From Ottelia alismoides (taxonomy: Eukaryota > Streptophyta > Magnoliopsida > Alismatales > Hydrocharitaceae): a stretch of DNA of 64,000 nt. A model generated the notes under the pieces. The model was not told the origin of the DNA and searched no databases. It was given only the letters and a program-made list of their open reading frames with translations. Made by a program: the position numbers and the translations under genes. The stretch is taken from the NCBI GenBank assembly GCA_037367405.1, contig JAZKJV010000684.1:1569119-1633118 (forward strand). The letters are read 5' to 3'. Positions 1 through 10,507 of the stretch are shown in pieces (position 1 is the stretch's first letter; each line of letters starts with the position of its first letter).

Positions 1-208
1 TTTTTTGGGTGACACGTGGCAGCTCATGGGCATGCCACGTGGCACCCCCACTCTCTCACCCCTCGCCTTCTATCTCCTACTGTCCCCTGGTCACATGCTA
101 ACCACGACATCTTCTTCCTCTCCCAAGCCGATAACCTTCCACCACCTTATAACCACCGCATGCCACTCTCCTCCCTCTACGATCGTTACTCCGCCACCGC
201 GTAGTGGC
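1..208 (+). repeat. 5' LTR fragment of older element E2, left of the E1 insertion
   Basis: GC-rich LTR-type sequence cut at 208 by the insertion of E1. The same LTR resumes at 16559, after the duplicated GTGGC, and runs to a primer-binding site at 16915. It contains two CACGTG cores in an inverted arrangement at about 13-43, like the G-box hairpins in the LTRs of E1. The start of this LTR lies outside the window. Assignment rests on continuity across the E1 target duplication. Confidence 0.75.
204..208. repeat. Target-site duplication of E1, left copy (GTGGC)
   Basis: GTGGC directly precedes the TG that opens the left LTR and recurs directly after the CA that closes the right LTR (16554-16558). 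A perfect 5-bp duplication is the normal footprint of Ty3/gypsy integrase. Confidence 0.9.
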
Positions 209-1070
209 TGATGAATCTTGGATTCATCACTCTAAATCTCATTTATTAAGCTCAAATCCCTCAAAATCAACAATATTTATGCATCTATTCTGCATAATTA
301 GCATTCATGCATGTTTTCATAAGGATTACATTTTAGCACTAATTTCTGCACAAAATATGAAGCCAAAAATCCAAGCCAAAAGTGACCTGTATATAGCCTA
401 ACTTCCCGAATTTTTAACTCATTCATGCTAACTCTGAATGACACAAAACTGCCTCCACTATGTACATATCACTCACAAGAATAAATAAAAAATACAAAAA
501 ATAACTAACCCAAATAAGTGGACCAAAAACCCAAACCCTAGTTTAAGGATTTCTGGACTAAAAACCCCATATCCTCCCCATCCAGTATCCATTTTAATCC
601 TACTCACTTTTGAACTAATGTACATTCAATTACCTTCAAAATAAGATCAAGTTCAAGTAAATCGGAGCTCATATGTGAAAGTTGAGTTTTGGGCCTCTTT
701 TATACATTGTGTATTTTAGCGGTTTTTGACCTGATATTTTATGTACATATTCAACCTATTAATAAAAATCTAAAAAAATAGAGTAATGTGTAATTATTTA
801 TCTTTAATTTTATCATATTTTTTCCGGATTTTATATCTGATTTAAAAATGACATAAAAATTACAAAATTCAAAAATCAAGGTATTCTATGTATATGGGAT
901 ACCCCAAAAATACACTTTGTGCATTTGATCGATTTTGATTTTGATGTGTTCATGAAAGTTGTAGATCTAATCGAGACGAGCAATTTTTGTGAAGAAACTA
1001 TTTCGATCCGAAGTCGTTTGCTATTTATTTCATATTTTACAAAAGATTTATTTTTCGATTTTTCTGGTGT

Positions 1071-1250
1071 TGACACGTGGTAGTTCCTGGAGCCACCACG
1101 TGTCAGCCATTTCCGACATTATTTTTATTTCATTTTTATTAAAAATTTTTGAATAATAATAATAATAAATAGATAAAAAATATAAAAATATAACTGCGCA
1201 CGTGCTCCGCATGTGCCTCACGTCCCTTTGTCCTTTGCCTGCCACGTGGC
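1071..1250 (+). promoter_or_regulatory. G-box cluster upstream of the LTR promoter
   Basis: CACGTG cores lie at 1074-1079, 1097-1102, 1199-1204 and 1243-1248. The first two form an inverted pair (TGACACGTGG and CCACGTGTCA), so they can also fold as a hairpin. More cores lie downstream at 2095, 2139, 2225 and 2236. CACGTG is the plant G-box/ABRE core bound by bZIP and bHLH factors. That it regulates this LTR is inference. Confidence 0.55.
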
Positions 1251-1522
1251 ACGATACCGGACGTCTGATCATGGCCGATCGGACGGTGCCTGTGCATCTT
1301 CGACCTCCGCCCCCTTCCCAATCAAGCGCCGCCCGCCACCACGTATCTCTCCGGCTGAGATCCTCCGCCGCAATTTACGAGCATCTTCAAATCCTAGCCC
1401 GATCTTCACAGCCCACGAATCCAACCCCGCCGCACATCTCGCCCTCCTCCATCTCCGCGATCCTTCCTCGTCAAATCCCAAATCACCTCCCGCGACCTTC
1501 CTTCCCCAATGACCCCGCAACC

Positions 1523-1529
1523 TATAAAA
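1523..1529 (+). promoter_or_regulatory. TATA box of the E1 5' LTR
   Basis: TATAAAA inside the sequence CCTATAAAAGAACCACC, downstream of the G-box cluster and in a GC-rich setting. The same motif is kept in the right LTR at 14813-14819. A transcript start about 30 bp downstream is expected but not shown. Confidence 0.7.
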
Positions 1530-2852
1530 GAACCACCAACGGCCCTGTGACGAACATCTGCCGATTGCACTAAAGATAAGGGCGCGTGGTGGTGACAGCA
1601 TCTGCTTGCCCGCATCTCCGACGAGATCCGACCTCCCCAGCGGCCGTCGCAGCATAGCCGAGCTCCTTCTCGAGTCACTGCTCGCTCCAACCTCGATCGT
1701 TGAGCCCAGTTCCCCCTCCACCCAGGTACTCTCCTCTACTTCACCTTTCTCTCTCTCCCGACCTTCATCTCTATCTCTCGCTCTATCTCTCTCCATCGAC
1801 TACCACCGTATGCCTCCGCATAACCATCAACAACTCCGCCTACGACTCCATCCATCGTCTTCACCGCCGCAATGCCTCTGCCTCTCCAACTCCATTAACG
1901 CCTCCGCGCCAGAAGCCCACTCGCCTACACCTTGGACCGGCCACCCTCAGCCACACGAACAGCAGCATCGTGGCCTACCCGCCTCCGCCTTGGGTCGGCC
2001 TCCCCTCCGCCAACGCACAGCCACCGCCAGAGGACTCCTCCTCCGCCGTAAAGACACCACCACGCCGTCGGGGGCCTTCCCGCGACCCCCCACGCACGTG
2101 CGTCTCGGGGGGGACGGCAGCATGACATCAGCCCAGGTCACGTGCCTGGCACGCGACCGTGGGTAAATTACACTCACACCCCCGAGATCCTTCATATTAC
2201 CATCCATTCCAGACAGCCAGAGGGCACGTGCCACGCACGTGCACCTCTGGCAATTTTGAAAAACTCCCCTCCAAATATCGGTAATTTCAAATAGATCCCC
2301 TTCTGCATTTTATTTTTGTATTATTTATTGCATTTATACCCCTGTATTCCCCAGTGATTTTGGACCTCTATATTTCATTGTTTTATTTATCCAAAAATAG
2401 CATGATGTTCTTCCATTGATTCTCTACGCTTTGACATGTTGTTGACAATTTTGTGATCTATGGCTAATTAGTAATTATTTATTATGTAAAAAATTGCATA
2501 TTTTGCCCAGTTTGTGCTCTTAAATTAATATTTGATTAATTGTTGCTCTAAAAATTTCCGAAAAATCACATATTGTAGAGTTAATTGTGTTTGACATTGT
2601 GCCCAAAAAGATTTGCATTTGCATGCGTAGTTTGCCCTGTAAAACTTATTTAGCATATTTCAATGTTTAATTTTTAATAGATATTAGATCTCATATTTTC
2701 GAGGTTTAGGATTTTTCTAAGATCCATTACCTCGTGATAGATCTTAAGTAATTTTATTCCTAAAAAATAATTAGGTTTAATATTTATTATAATTAAATAT
2801 TGAAATTCATTCTGTTTGCATTTAAAAATTCATAAAAAATTCATATTTCATA

Positions 2853-3754
2853 TAGGGATGAGCATTGGGTTGGGCCGGCCCGGTCCAGCCCGAAGCCTAG
2901 ACCAAAAAGACCGGCCCGGCCCAAGCTCAAACGAACATTGGGCCAGGCTTGGGCCTAATTTGTAGGCCCGAAATTTGTTCGGGCCGGGCTCGGGCTTGGC
3001 TTGGCCTAGCTCGACCCGGCCCACGGGCCCGACTCAAAGAGGGCCCGAACCCTTCCCATATCCTACATGTATGGAAACTCTCACCTGTCATGCACACTCT
3101 GTTCATGTATCCTATCTTCATACAATGTTTATAAATCAAGAAAGTCATGTATGTGACATATGAGTTGATGATCATTGTATTTTATTTCAGAATTATTTTT
3201 TCTTAATTAGTCTATATCTTAGATTTTAGTGGTTACTCTTGAGTTTTTAGTGTTTATTTTTTCTATTATAATATTTTCTATTATTGAACCTTTACCCAAT
3301 ACGAGCATTATGCCCATTTTTTTAACATGTAGTGTATGGTGCACCTATTGTTGTATACTGTGTAAACTTGGTTCACTCTTTTAATTTCTGTAGTGAGATA
3401 TGTTTATGGTATATAACATTGAGTGGACTTGTATAAAATGAGAAATCATCTCCGATAGAATTGAGTTTTAGTTGTTTCACAAGTATTATGACATATGTTT
3501 CAAACAAGTTTAGCTCGTCTAACTTGAATTGAGAGATTGACTTTAAACACAAACTCAAAGTTAATAATATATAATCGGTTAAGATGGGCCGGTCCGACCC
3601 AAGCCCGACCCATAGAAATTGGGCCGGGCCTGGGCTTGTGCCGAACTAAAAAAAATTTTGCGGGCCTAAGCCCGGCCCAAGGCCCGAAGTTTTTAAGTGG
3701 GCTTGGGCTTGGACCCTTCAGGGCCTGGTCCAGCCCGGCCCATGCTCATCCCTA
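2853..3754. mobile_element. hAT-like non-autonomous DNA transposon nested in the E1 LTR
   Basis: Ends are the 12-bp inverted repeat TAGGGATGAGCA and TGCTCATCCCTA. Flanking 8-mers ATTTCATA (2845-2852) and ATTGCATC (3755-3762) agree at six of eight positions, consistent with an old 8-bp hAT duplication. The right LTR of E1 has the empty site near 16130. Both ends are packed with GGGCCGG, GCCCGG and GGGCTTGGGC motifs on either strand for about 180 bp. The centre (about 3060-3570) is AT-rich with no transposase ORF. Mobilisation by an hAT transposase elsewhere in the genome is inferred. Confidence 0.8.
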
Positions 3755-4175
3755 ATTGCATCCAAAAATTCCAAAAAATTTACAGTGCATTTATTTTATC
3801 ATATTTTACATTGTGGCAAGTTTCGTATTTTTCGGACATTGTTTGAACGTAATTGACATTTTAGTCCCTAAAATAGGCCAAACTTGCATTTTACATCCTT
3901 TATCGTATTAAAAATTACAAAAAATACTGCTTCGAAAACCGTGCACGAGTTTTGATAGACATAATTCTAGGTTGTTCCTTTGCCTCCTTGTGATCGACCT
4001 TGGGACTTGTCCAAGCAAAATAAATATAAAACCACATTGATTAAAATCGACGATTTTTTATGTGGTTATTTTCTTGACCGATTCTGATTGCCGCCTACAA
4101 CGCACGACAAATCATTTTAACACGAACGATAAATAAACACATCTTCTTAACAAGCACATTTTTGAATTCTTCAGA

Positions 4176-4193
4176 TGGCGCCGTTGTCGGGGA
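4176..4193 (+). other. Primer-binding site of E1
   Basis: TGGCGCCGTTGTCGGGGA starts two bases after the LTR end. It differs by one base from the PBS usual in plant Athila-type elements (TGGCGCCGTTGCCGGGGA), the site where a host tRNA primes minus-strand DNA synthesis. Confidence 0.9.
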
Positions 4194-5587
4194 GGCAAAC
4201 AACTTAAATTTTTGTCTTGAAAACTTTCGTTTGGTTTTCCGCATTCGGATAGTCTGACCCCTGAATCGTTCATTGTAAATTCCATTTATTTTCCTGCATT
4301 TATTTTCGGCATTTATTTTTCTTATCTATTTTATTATTTTTGAGTCACACTCTTACATTATCTCTCTTAAACATACGTGGAGCAGTTTTTCAAGAAACCG
4401 AAGCATCTTCACCAACCTCCTAAAAATCCACAATTAATTTAAGATCGAGTCGAGTCGTGAGAGAGCGTAGGGTCTATGTTTTTAATTCCTGCAATTTTTA
4501 AATTTCTGTAATTTACAGCGGTGTCCGTTTGGACTTTCGCGTGTGTAACAAGACCTCTAAACTTTATTCTGTGGTGTGTCGTGGCTTGTTTCACTCTCCG
4601 GTAAAGGTGGGGATCGACTTGAGTGGCGATTAGAATAAACTTGCACATACGGCTCTCTGAGAATTTTAATTTTTGATTGTGCTCGTAGGATTAAGCCACA
4701 CTGCATTAACAATTGAGACACACATAGATCGTTCAATTTAGCCAAAATTTAACTCATTTCTTCCCTGCTAATAGAACTTTCTTCTTAGGTGCGGTCTTTC
4801 ATCAGCTTGCATTCTTTTACAATAATCATTCAATTTTTATCTAGCATCCCACATGGAGATTGCGAGGATTCACTGTAAGTCTTCTAACTGAGCATACATC
4901 ATTGTTTTCATGTGCATCGGCTTTTCCCGAATTTCTCCCTCCTGTTTTGTCACATAAATTTAAAGGAAATTGGGACTGGACGGTAGACATATATTTCTTC
5001 TCACTTAATTTTTTCAGTGATCACCTAATTAAAACTGGGACTGCTAAATATATCCGATTTTAAGAACCCATAAAATCAAGAATTCTTGCGGGAGAGCAAC
5101 CCCGACATTGTTTGTCTGTATCTTGCAGCAAGAAGAGAGACACACATTAGGATAGAGCCAAGCCAAGATTTTCATATAGACTACTGATTTTAAAAACGAT
5201 TAGCTACTTCTCAGTGAGGAATACAGGTAGCCAGTAAACGGTCCGGACTTCTTTAGCAGAGTGGGTGGTTTAAAGGACACTGTTTAAGGCTCCGTCCTTA
5301 AGTAACACGGGTAGCCGTTTTACGGTCCGTACTTACACCTATAATGGCTGAAAGTGGATGCAATTAGTCATACGAACTCAGGACAATCTTTAAGAAAATT
5401 TCGACACCCAACAGCTCGTTAAACGGTTTGCAATATTTGAATTCTCACCAATTAAAAATCAACAAGATAACTGGCCGAACTCTTATGGCCTTCACTGAAT
5501 GAGTTGGTGAAACAAAATTTTGAATTGTATTTGATTTGTGCGTAGAACTTAATTGATTATCGAATACTGCACACTTGTGCCTAGATA
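4194..5587 (+). other. E1 untranslated leader with splice donor and repeated box
   Basis: 1.4 kb between PBS and gag without a credible gene. GTAAGT at 4875-4880 follows a purine-rich stretch and matches the position and context of GTAAGT in E2 (17458) and E4 (46995). The matching acceptor is degenerate here. Two similar boxes containing GGTAGCC and ACGGTCCG occur near 5225-5250 and 5310-5333. This is the likely place for RNA packaging signals, but that is inference. Confidence 0.6.
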
Positions 5588-7640
5588 ATGAACCGTACAA
5601 CTCTTGTTAATCTTTTGCAATCAAGAATGGAAGATTGTGGTAATTCTTGTTCGGACTCCGCGAACCCTTTTCTGATCGCCACAAACTTTCCAGACTCAAC
5701 GGTTCAGAGGCACTCTTACTCAGAACCACCTTGGGTTCAAGGACACCTCTCCCTTGAATCCTCCTCTTATGATCCTTTCAAAACTATTGACTCCGATTTT
5801 TCTCAATATGAAGGTGAAAAGAAGCACTCACAAAAGATACCTCCAAAGAAGAGCAATCATGAAGATGAACTCAATGAAGATCCAATGCAAATGGTTCTTG
5901 CAAGACTAGCCGCGTCTGAGCAGCAACAAATTTTAATGAGGGAACAACTAGAACAGTTAAATGCAGAGGGAGAACCACCAATGGAAGCCGCATACAATCC
6001 TGGGTAATACAGAGTTAGAAATTACTTGCAGCCCCCTCAGCCAGAGGTTCACCATGAACTGAAGCCACACTTCCTGAGTCAATTACCACAATTTCATGGT
6101 AATGCAAACGAAGAACCATATGAATTTCTGCGTGATTTGGAGCTAGTATGTTCTAATCAGAGGCACCCATAAATGAGCCAGGACTACATCCGTCTCACTG
6201 CATTACCTTTCGTCTTGAAAGGTAAGGCAGATTACCGGGTGAAAAACTTATGAGTGACAGTGACCACTTATGATAGGTTCAAAAACCTATTCTTGAAGAA
6301 ATTCTACCCTTTGAGTCAAACCAATCAAATGAGGACTCGCATCACTAGTTTCTCTCAAATGCCGAATAAACCACTTTGTATTGCATAGGATAGATTCAAA
6401 GATCTGCTGCAGAAATGTCCCTGCCATGATCTAGATAATAACATCCTGGTTCAATCACTCTATTCTGGCCTTAACTACGAGACTCAGGGTTTAGTCAGCG
6501 CTGCATGTGGAGGCAATTACACATCCCGAGGAGCTGAAACCGTCTGGAAAATAGTAGAGCAGATGGCGGAGACTAGCCGGTCACAAATCGCCAGTAGAGC
6601 TTACACTGATTCCCCGAACACCTTTCAAGCCAAAGGAGGGAAGCAAACTGTCGCAGAAATAGCAGAGGATTTGATTCGCAACATGAACATCATCGTAGAT
6701 AAATTAACAGTTGTGGATCAAATTAATAAAAGGATGAACGACATTGACAACCGGATCTCCCAGTTTCCAAAGCAAATGGAGGAGCTAACTGAAAAGGTAT
6801 CCAAGATAGGGATACCTACTGCACCTACAGCCCCGATCTATCATGTGCATCATGTTTAGGAGCAGCCAGGATTAGGACAACAACAACCGTGGACTCAGGA
6901 CCAATCCTGTACCCAACCTTCCTAGCAGTCACCTCCACCAGTCGAGACAGTCGAAGAAGCTCCACCTCTGACATTCGAGATAAACGGCATTTGGTACACA
7001 TAGGACAATATCCGACAGGGTAATATGGGGACCGTCAACAATATCAACGTCCACCCACCTTTTATAATGCCGCATTTCCTACAGCTCCACAGCACACTCA
7101 GAACAATGTAACATTACAGCACTCAAGGCAGCAGCAACCATACAACCGTCAGAACCAACCTCAGCAACCTCGTCAAGAATATCAAGATCCAAATTAAGCA
7201 TCTCAATCATCCAACCCTGCAGAAGAACCGGTAGATATCCAGAGACAAATGCTGGAGGAAATTCGCAGCTTCCGAAATGAGTTGTACGATCTACAGGTAT
7301 ATGTGAATTGTTTATCCCGTTGGAAGGATGAACAGACAACCCCAACCACAGGCATTATCGCCCAAGTTCAAGCTAACCCCAATAGCTTGAACAAATCTCA
7401 ATCATCTCAACACAACGGCCAGGTATACTATTCAGATTTTTCCACATTTGAACATGAGATCCTTTCGTTTGATAATATCAATGCCATGTCACTCATGAGC
7501 GGAAGGACTGTGGTCGTACATGACCGGGCTAGGGAATCAGACCATCAAGACTCAGAAGATCAACCGGAGGATACTTTTTAGGATGAAGAAGGACGCCCGA
7601 AGTTTTCAGTACGAGATAAAGGAAAGGCATCTATGGAGAC
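5588..7640 (+). pseudogene. gag: E1 gag (nucleocapsid/capsid precursor), decayed
   Basis: An open stretch of 139 codons starts at ATG 5588; the same frame then reads on through stops at 6005, 6170, 6251, 6386 and 6857. The part after 6008 has the look of the retrotransposon Gag capsid domain (an FHG motif, then a conserved KKFYP-type block near 6295). A helical, charged segment at 6563-6859 (rich in Asp, Glu, Lys and Ile) resembles a coiled coil. Reading continues in another frame from about 7249 to 7581. No zinc knuckle was seen. The same charged segment is present in E4 (48724-49077), which supports the call. It would form the particle that packages element RNA. Confidence 0.8.
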
Positions 7641-7680
7641 CGCAGAGGACCTTTAACCTCTAGTTGCTGCAAAAATACCT

Positions 7681-8580
7681 TTGTCACCATTTCAGCAACA
7701 TAATTATTATCAAAAAAATTATAATTATAATAAGAACTCCAAATCTAATAAAGATGCTCTTATTTATGATTCTGGCTTTCTTTCTCCTGTCTCAAATACT
7801 TCCATTCCTTTCCCTCATGCTCTTAAGAAAGGAAAACAAAAGAAAAACATTCAGAATGACCCAGTGATGGAAAAGTTCTGCCAGCAGAATATCACAGTCA
7901 AAGTACCCTTTGATCAGTATGTGACCAGTAATCCAGCATTTCAGGAATACTTGAAAATGAAATGCACTCCCAACAGGACTCGTACAAAGAAAACAAATCA
8001 GTTTGTGGAGACTCGTATCCTGACAGTGGCCACTACCAAATGTGTCAGAAATCAGCATTTACCAAGAAAGAAAAGGGATCTGGGTGCTCATTATGTGGAG
8101 AGTCGCATTGGCGGCATTGCGTTCGCACGCACACTTCTCGACAATGGTTCTTCCATCAATCTTCTTCCCTTAGCTTTATATTATAGATTGGAGTTAGGTT
8201 CTCTCCAGAAATCATTATCTTTACTCCAATTCGCTGACAAGTCCACTAAAAGACCTAAGGGAGAAGTGAACAATGTTATCATCATGATCGAGGGTACGAA
8301 ATACAAAGTGAACTTCACTGTCCTTGATATGGAGACCCCGAATCATTGGAAGGAGTCTCAAATCATTCTTGGAAGACCATTCTTAAGAACCGCCAAGGTT
8401 GTAGTCAATTACGACACCAGAATGATGAAATTCCGCTCCCTATATGGAGAAATGGATCTGGAGATGAAAAAAATAAGGTGGCAAAGACCAGATTCTGAAT
8501 CCACCACTGAGGATGCCGAAACATCCGAGTGTAATCTCATCAACACTACTGGGCAGTGGGACCAACTGCCAGATCCTTAG
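7681..8580 (+). pseudogene. E1 aspartic protease region
   Basis: A 299-codon open frame, the longest in E1. Residues about 135-160 hold the retropepsin signature: GAHYV, then LLDNGSSINLLP, in which D-N-G is the catalytic Asp loop. Residues about 205-245 hold the ILGRPFL motif that completes the fold. The protease would cut the Gag-Pol polyprotein inside the particle. The active-site motif is intact, but the ORF is cut off from gag upstream and RT downstream by stops and shifts, so it is listed as part of a broken polyprotein. The initiating ATG is arbitrary, because the domain is normally released from a precursor. Confidence 0.88.
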
Positions 8581-8624
8581 ATTGATAACACCACATCAGA
8601 AGAAGAAACAGTACACCGTGCACT

Positions 8625-10018
8625 ATGCGAGATGTTGTAGTCAAATCTAGACACCCGGATGTTTATAACATTGATGACACAGAAATCCTTTTGGATTTAT
8701 CAATCCCATATTCTTTAGGAAAATCAAGAAATATCGATAACGAATCAGACACGGCTTTGACCGAATTACGGCACTACTTTAGCGATCCAACTCACATTCC
8801 TTCAGTATTAGTGGCTAGTATATTACAGAATGATTCACCGCCAACCAGCACAGAGCTAGATTTAAAAAGACATTCAGCCAGACTTGATTGATGATTTAGA
8901 TTTGCCGGAGCTGAAACCACTCTCTCCCACACTGAAGTATGCATTTCTTAATGGACCCAAAGATAAATTCCCTGTGATCATTAGCTCATCATTAACCATG
9001 GACCAAGAATCTAGACTACTAGAAGTCCTTGAGCGAAATCGAAAAGCCATCGGATGGACTGTGTCAGATCTCGTAGGAATAAACCCCGCTCTCTGCTCGC
9101 ACCAAGTTTATGTTGAGGATAACGCAAGGCCTTCCCGTGAATTTCAGAGAAGATTAAACCCCGATCTTCGGGAAGTAGTTAAGAAAGAAATAGAGAAATG
9201 GTGCAAAGCAGGGTTTATATACCCCATCTCTGACTCCAAGTGGGTGGCCCCCCCTTATGTCGTCTCGAAGAAGTCGGGAATCTAGATGGTCACCAACGAG
9301 GAGCGGGTAGAGATCGCGACCCGAGTACCCACGTCGTGGTGCGTCTGTGTCGACTACATGCGTTTGAATGCTACGACCAAGAAAGATTACTTTCCACTGC
9401 CATTTATTGATCAAATCTTGGAGAGACTTAAAGGGAAAGAATTCTTCTGTTTTCTTGATGGGTACTCTGGCTACAATTAAGTAGCTATCTTTCCCGAGGA
9501 TCGGGAAAAGACCACATTTACATGTCCCTTCGGTACCTACGCATTCAAGCGCATGCCATTCGGGCTTTGTAATGCCCCAGGCACATTTCAGCGATGCATG
9601 ATTGCCGTATTTGTCGAAATGGTGGGTAATTTTCTAGAAGTCTTCATGGATGACTTCTCGGTCTATGGTGATTCATTTGATACATGTTTAGCGCATTTGG
9701 ACTGAGTCCTCAAGAGATGAAGGGAGGTTAATTTGATACTCTCCTAAAAGAAGAGTCACTTTATGGTGACTAAAGGTATCGTGTTGGGGCACGTCATCTC
9801 CAAAAAGCGAATGGAGGTCGACCCTGCCAAGGTGGATGTGATCAAGAAACTTGAGCCACCAACCAACATCAAGTCAGTGAGGTCTTTTCTAGGGCATGTC
9901 GGATTTTATCGAAGGTTTATCCCTTATTTTTCAAAGATCGCTCGCCCATTGATTGAGCTCTTAGGAAAAGACACCGAGTTTATTATAAATCACAATGTCT
10001 TGAGGCCTTTGAGCTCCT
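8625..10018 (+). pseudogene. E1 reverse transcriptase
   Basis: Frame 8884-9285 holds the N-terminal fingers (a PISDSKWVAPP block and VSKKSGI). A stop at 9283 is followed directly by 9286-9480 with VCVDYMRLNA and FPLPFIDQ, then a stop at 9478. The palm follows in the same frame with the catalytic FMDD box at 9643-9654. Further stops lie at 9703, 9718 and 9745. The frame reopens at 9763-10018 with the LGHVIS and SFLGHVGFYRRFI blocks of the thumb/connection. Motifs and order match Ty3/gypsy RT of the Athila branch. The short frame 8625-8891 upstream is probably the linker between protease and RT. At least five in-frame stops make it non-functional. Confidence 0.9.
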
Positions 10019-10020
10019 GA

Positions 10021-10480
10021 AAAAGAAAATATGTAAATCGCCAATATTACAAGCTCCCGACTGGTCTCTTCCCTTTGAGATCATTACTGATGCATCGGAT
10101 TTTGCTGTTGGAGTTGTGCTTGGACAAAGACGGGATGGAATCCCTTATGCGATTTACTATGCGAGCAAAGTATTAGATCCTGTACAGAGAAATTATACAG
10201 TAACTGAAAAGGAAATGCTAGCGGTTGTTTGGGCCCTTGAAAAATTCAGATCATATATATTGGGCTCCAAGGTGACAATTTTCACAGATCACACGGAATA
10301 AGATATCTTATGGATAAGAAAGATGCCAAAGCACGGCTTTTGAGATGATCTTGTTAAATCAGGAATTTAATTTGGAGATCAAAGATAAATCTGGAATAAA
10401 GAATGTTGTTGCCGAATGGAGCGAAATGATTATCCTGACACTGGACCTATTAAGGAGACTTTCCCAGATGATGCGTTATT
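10021..10480 (+). pseudogene. E1 RNase H
   Basis: Open frame 10116-10301, preceded in the same reading by the DASDFAVG block near 10090. It shows the RNase H landmarks of Ty3/gypsy elements: DAS (first catalytic Asp), YYASKVLD, TEKEMLAVVWALEKFR (catalytic Glu) and TDHTE (catalytic Asp). A shift separates it from RT at about 10010, and a stop near 10300 separates it from the tail. The enzyme would degrade the RNA strand of the RNA-DNA hybrid during replication. Confidence 0.88.
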
Positions 10481-10507
10481 AATTCAACCCCATGGTATTC
10501 CAACATT

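Larger units (their letters stand above)
209..4173 (+). repeat. 5' LTR of E1 (interrupted by a hAT-like element)
   Basis: Begins with an imperfect palindrome, TGATGAATC then GATTCATCA, and ends CTTCA two bases before the PBS. It aligns along its length with the right LTR at 13502-16553. Its 3965 bp reduce to about 3.06 kb once the 902-bp insertion at 2853-3754 is removed, matching the 3052 bp of the partner. U3 is AT-rich, followed by a GC-rich promoter block (about 1070-2250) and an AT-rich tail. The two LTRs differ at scattered positions, so the insertion is not recent. Confidence 0.92.

Noticed and set aside
1269..1796. A 175-codon - strand open frame in the E1 LTR, with a similar 147-codon frame in the other LTR (14568-15011)
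   Set aside because: Both lie in the GC-rich LTR promoter block. Conservation follows from LTR duplication, frames are open on both strands, and no domain is visible.
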